NCBI GenBank assembly: GCA_028275265.1
Contig: JAPWUZ010000123.1
Coordinates: forward strand, 1-7,552
From: Armatimonadota bacterium
GTDB taxonomy: Bacteria > Armatimonadota > HRBIN16
Length of the DNA: 7,552 nucleotides
Reading direction: 5' to 3'
A program made the translations under genes and the position numbers. Shown here piece after piece: positions 5,008-7,552 of the stretch. The stretch's first letter is position 1. Each line of letters opens with the position of its first letter. The notes beneath the pieces were generated by a model, which ran no database searches, had not been told where the DNA came from, and worked only from the letters and a program-made list of their open reading frames with translations.

Positions 5008-7552
5008 TCATCTGTCTGCGTGTAGCTTGAAATGATAGTCGCCGGAGCCGATTTCCACCACCATCCACTCGCCCTCATCACGTGCGCTTTTCACACCGGG
5101 CACTCTAGGTATGAATGCGCCTTTGCTCCACACTTTGCCCTCTGCCTCGATGAGTGCGGGACTGGCGATGCCCGCTTTGGGAATATAGACCGTTGCCGAG
5201 CTGTTCACAGGCACGACTACGCTGAGCAGGAAAGCATCGGGACGTTTCTCCCAACGCACTGCCGCTTTGCCGCGGACGGTATCTACGGAAGCCTGTGCCC
5301 AGTGCAGGTCGCCGACGGCGTGCGGGCGCACGGTGAAATGCTCCCAGTCCCCCCGCGCGGGGTCGGGGCGAAGCCCTGCCAGTGTCTCGTAGAACCACCC
5401 GCTGACCAGCCCAAAGGCGGGATGGTTGTGCGAGTTCATGCCGGGTCCCACCTCGTACTTCCACAGCTCCCATATCGTGGTCGCGCCCATACGCACCATG
5501 TAGCCCCAGCTGGGGTAGGTGTCCTGTGACGCCACCAAATAAGCGATGTCCGCGCGCCCCAGCATGGTGAGCGTGTCCAGCAGGTAGCGCGTACCGATGA
5601 AGCCCGTGCTGAGATGTCCTTTGTGGTTCACGGTGATGTCGTGTATCACGTGCTCCAGCACCTTCTGCTGATGCTCTTTGGGCACGATGCCCAGATACAG
5701 CGGGAAAATGTTGGAGAACTGGCTGCCGTTGCCGTATTGACCGGTCTCCGCGCTCCAGAATCGCTTGTTAAAGGCGTCGGCGATACGCTCGCACAGCGCA
5801 CGGTATTCCCTTTCGTCAGCGTGTTTGCCCAGCACGTGTGCGATGTCCGCCAGGGTCTTCACGCTCAGGTAGTAGGTTCCCGTAGAGATAAGGTCCTTGG
5901 GCGTTTCCACCACCGCCACCCAGTCGCCGTAATTGTTGCGGGTGAGGATATGGCTGTCGCCTGCCTCGCGCCGCAGCATCTCCACATAGCGTTTCATGCC
6001 CTCGTAATGCTCTTCCAGAAGGTGCTTTGCGCCCGTGTGGCGGTACATGTCCCACGCGATGAAGAGATACGCTCCCGCCCACTGCGGGTCACCCGGGTTG
6101 GTTCCCCACACATGCGGTACCGTATCGGGGATGCGACCGTCCTCGCCCTGCGCGTCGGCGATGTCCCGCAGGAACTTCACATAGGCGGACTCGGCGGTGA
6201 AGTTATACAGCCCCATGTTGGCGGTCATGTGCGCATCGCCCATCCAGCCCTGTCGCTCGTCGCGCTGGGGGCAGTCGGTAGGGATGCTGTGCCAGTTGGT
6301 GCGATAGCCCCATTGGGCGTTACGCTGGATTCGGTTGAGTAGTTCGTTGGAACACTCGAACTGTCCCCGCTGTTCGAAGGCGGTATGCACCACCCGTCCA
6401 TCGATGTCGTCGCGCGTCAAAGTGCCTGGGTAGCCTTCCACCTGCACGTAGCGGAAGCCGTGGTAAGTGAAGCGGGGTTCGTATACCTCCACGCCTTCGC
6501 CCTTCAGGATGTAGGTGTCGGTGGCTCGCGCGGTGCGCAGGTTCTGCTGGTTGACCAGCCCGCTGTCGAAAAGCACCTCGGCGTGTTTGAGCGTGACTGT
6601 GGTTCCGGGCGCACCTTTCACCCGCAACCGGCACCAGCCGGAGAAGTTCTGCCCGAAGTCCACCACAAACACGCCGGGGCGCGGTTCGCTAATCCACTTT
6701 GGCTTGAGGGTTTGGGTGACCTTGATCGGCGGCATCATCTGGGCGGAAAGGGTCACGCCCGGCAGTTCGCCCAGCAACACTTTTTGCCATACGCCTTCCT
6801 GCATCGCAAAACCGGGCTCGCACCAGCGGGGTTGTTCCAGTCGGGCGTCAACGGTCTCGCCGTGATACAGGCTGTTGTCCAGAATGGGACTTTTCGCCCA
6901 GCGCCACTCTCCGTCGCTGGTGATTATCTGTTCCCTGCCGTCGGTGTATTCGATGTGCATCTGTAGCAGGAAGTGCGGTTTGCCTTTCCACCAGCCGTTG
7001 CCCAGTAGTGCGCCCACACAGTTATCGCCGCGCCGCAGCAGGGGAGCCACATCGTAGGTGCTGTAGTAGATGCGCTTGTGGAAGTTGGTGTAAGGTGGGT
7101 CGAGCACGCGGTCGCCCACTTTCTGTCCGTTGAGGTAAAGCTCATAGTAGCCCAGACCGGTCACATAGGCGCGAGCGCGTCTGACTCGTCCACTGACCCT
7201 GAACTCGCGCCGCAGCATGGGCGCGTAGGTGTCCAACGGACGCGATTCGCGCACCCCATCGGTGAGCATCGCCCGGCTCCAGTCGTTCTCTTCGATGCTA
7301 TCCATATTCCAGCTGTCGGTGGTCACCGCAGCGTGGAGGGCGAGGTTGTTGCCGTTTGCGTCGAGCACTTCCATTTCGGCAAGCGCCGCCAGCGGGCGCG
7401 TATCGGCGGGGTGGTGCAGTTTGGTGATAACCAGTCGCACATAACGCGCCTTTTGAGTGCCCACGTCGATAGAGAACGGTTTCGCGCCCGGGTTCGGCAC
7501 ATCGGCTTGTGTGTAGTCGGCAAGGAGACGCGGCTGTACAAAATCGGGTTCG
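5008..7552 (-). CDS. GH78 alpha-L-rhamnosidase, N-terminus outside window
   Basis: This is an inverting exo-hydrolase releasing terminal alpha-L-rhamnose (EC 3.2.1.40). The frame stays open to the right edge: 17 sense codons precede the GTG at 7500, so the gene is 5'-partial with about 848 codons present and its signal peptide status is unknown. Counting from the GTG codon, a beta-rich discoidin-like segment ('ARYVRLVITKLHH', 'LAEMEVLDANGNNLA') fills about 8-95. Bac_rhamnosid_N covers about 105-255 ('GLGYYELYLNGQKVGD'), the concanavalin-like domain about 262-370 ('FVVDFGQNFSGWCRLRV'), the (alpha/alpha)6 catalytic barrel about 375-725 and the C-terminal beta domain about 728-805. The active-site signature 'TDCPQRDERQGWMGD' is intact, with D409, E415 (expected general acid), W419 and D422. 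The base is expected at E678 in 'TTIWELW'. The E415-E678 spacing is close to that of characterised GH78 enzymes. The C-terminus is complete. The product may act on plant or microbial rhamnosides. Confidence 0.93.
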   Translation of the reverse strand, partial: EPDFVQPRLLADYTQADVPNPGAKPFSIDVGTQKARYVRLVITKLHHPADTRPLAALAEMEVLDANGNNLALHAAVTTDSWNMDSIEENDWSRAMLTDGVRESRPLDTYAPMLRREFRVSGRVRRARAYVTGLGYYELYLNGQKVGDRVLDPPYTNFHKRIYYSTYDVAPLLRRGDNCVGALLGNGWWKGKPHFLLQMHIEYTDGREQIITSDGEWRWAKSPILDNSLYHGETVDARLEQPRWCEPGFAMQEGVWQKVLLGELPGVTLSAQMMPPIKVTQTLKPKWISEPRPGVFVVDFGQNFSGWCRLRVKGAPGTTVTLKHAEVLFDSGLVNQQNLRTARATDTYILKGEGVEVYEPRFTYHGFRYVQVEGYPGTLTRDDIDGRVVHTAFEQRGQFECSNELLNRIQRNAQWGYRTNWHSIPTDCPQRDERQGWMGDAHMTANMGLYNFTAESAYVKFLRDIADAQGEDGRIPDTVPHVWGTNPGDPQWAGAYLFIAWDMYRHTGAKHLLEEHYEGMKRYVEMLRREAGDSHILTRNNYGDWVAVVETPKDLISTGTYYLSVKTLADIAHVLGKHADEREYRALCERIADAFNKRFWSAETGQYGNGSQFSNIFPLYLGIVPKEHQQKVLEHVIHDITVNHKGHLSTGFIGTRYLLDTLTMLGRADIAYLVASQDTYPSWGYMVRMGATTIWELWKYEVGPGMNSHNHPAFGLVSGWFYETLAGLRPDPARGDWEHFTVRPHAVGDLHWAQASVDTVRGKAAVRWEKRPDAFLLSVVVPVNSSATVYIPKAGIASPALIEAEGKVWSKGAFIPRVPGVKSARDEGEWMVVEIGSGDYHFKLHADR

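Noticed and set aside
5614..6342. 242-codon + strand frame opposite the rhamnosidase
   Set aside because: It is an antisense shadow of a clearly conserved GH78 catalytic domain, with no ribosome site or recognisable motif.
1..7552. CRISPR arrays, tRNA or rRNA genes, insertion sequence ends, tandem repeats
   Set aside because: I looked for repeated units, cloverleaf-like segments and transposase motifs on both strands and found none.

Overview
The window carries six protein genes and no RNA genes. It is G+C-rich (about 60% by eye) and bacterial. The mix of a PEP-CTERM exported protein, a GH78 alpha-L-rhamnosidase, a DUF1844 protein, HEAT-repeat proteins and GNAT enzymes suits a saccharolytic, exopolysaccharide-making environmental bacterium, for example Armatimonadota or a similar phylum. 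That placement is inference from gene content and is not proven by any marker here.

Layout. On the + strand, 1-906 is the 3' part of a HEAT-repeat gene. It is followed 22 bases later by a Mu gp29-like (DUF935) phage portal gene at 929-2128 with no recognisable phage partner inside the window. Next comes a short regulatory gap holding a very good sigma-54 (-24/-12) promoter at 2183-2198, which drives a secreted 232-residue protein (2242-2940). That protein has a signal peptide, a Cys/Gln pair resembling a thioester domain, and a PEP-CTERM-like tail that also spells LPETG. A perfect 11-bp palindrome at 2961-2985 separates this gene from genes arriving on the other strand.

On the - strand, read from high to low coordinates, lies the 3' portion of a large GH78 alpha-L-rhamnosidase. 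It starts beyond the right edge and ends at 5008. A strong sigma-70-type promoter (TTGCCG-N17-TATAAT) follows in the 58-base gap. It serves an apparent three-gene operon: DUF1844 protein (4629-4949), unrecognised 188-residue protein (3963-4529) and double-GNAT acetyltransferase (2984-3961). The last two genes are separated by a single base.

Functionally, the rhamnosidase removes rhamnose from plant or microbial glycans. The PEP-CTERM protein is probably an envelope-associated product under sigma-54 control, consistent with the known sigma-54/PrsK-PrsR link of some PEP-CTERM genes. The operon's role is unknown. The most interesting features are the sigma-54 promoter in front of the thioester-like PEP-CTERM protein and the orphan portal gene. 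No stretch over 300 bases lacks a gene.
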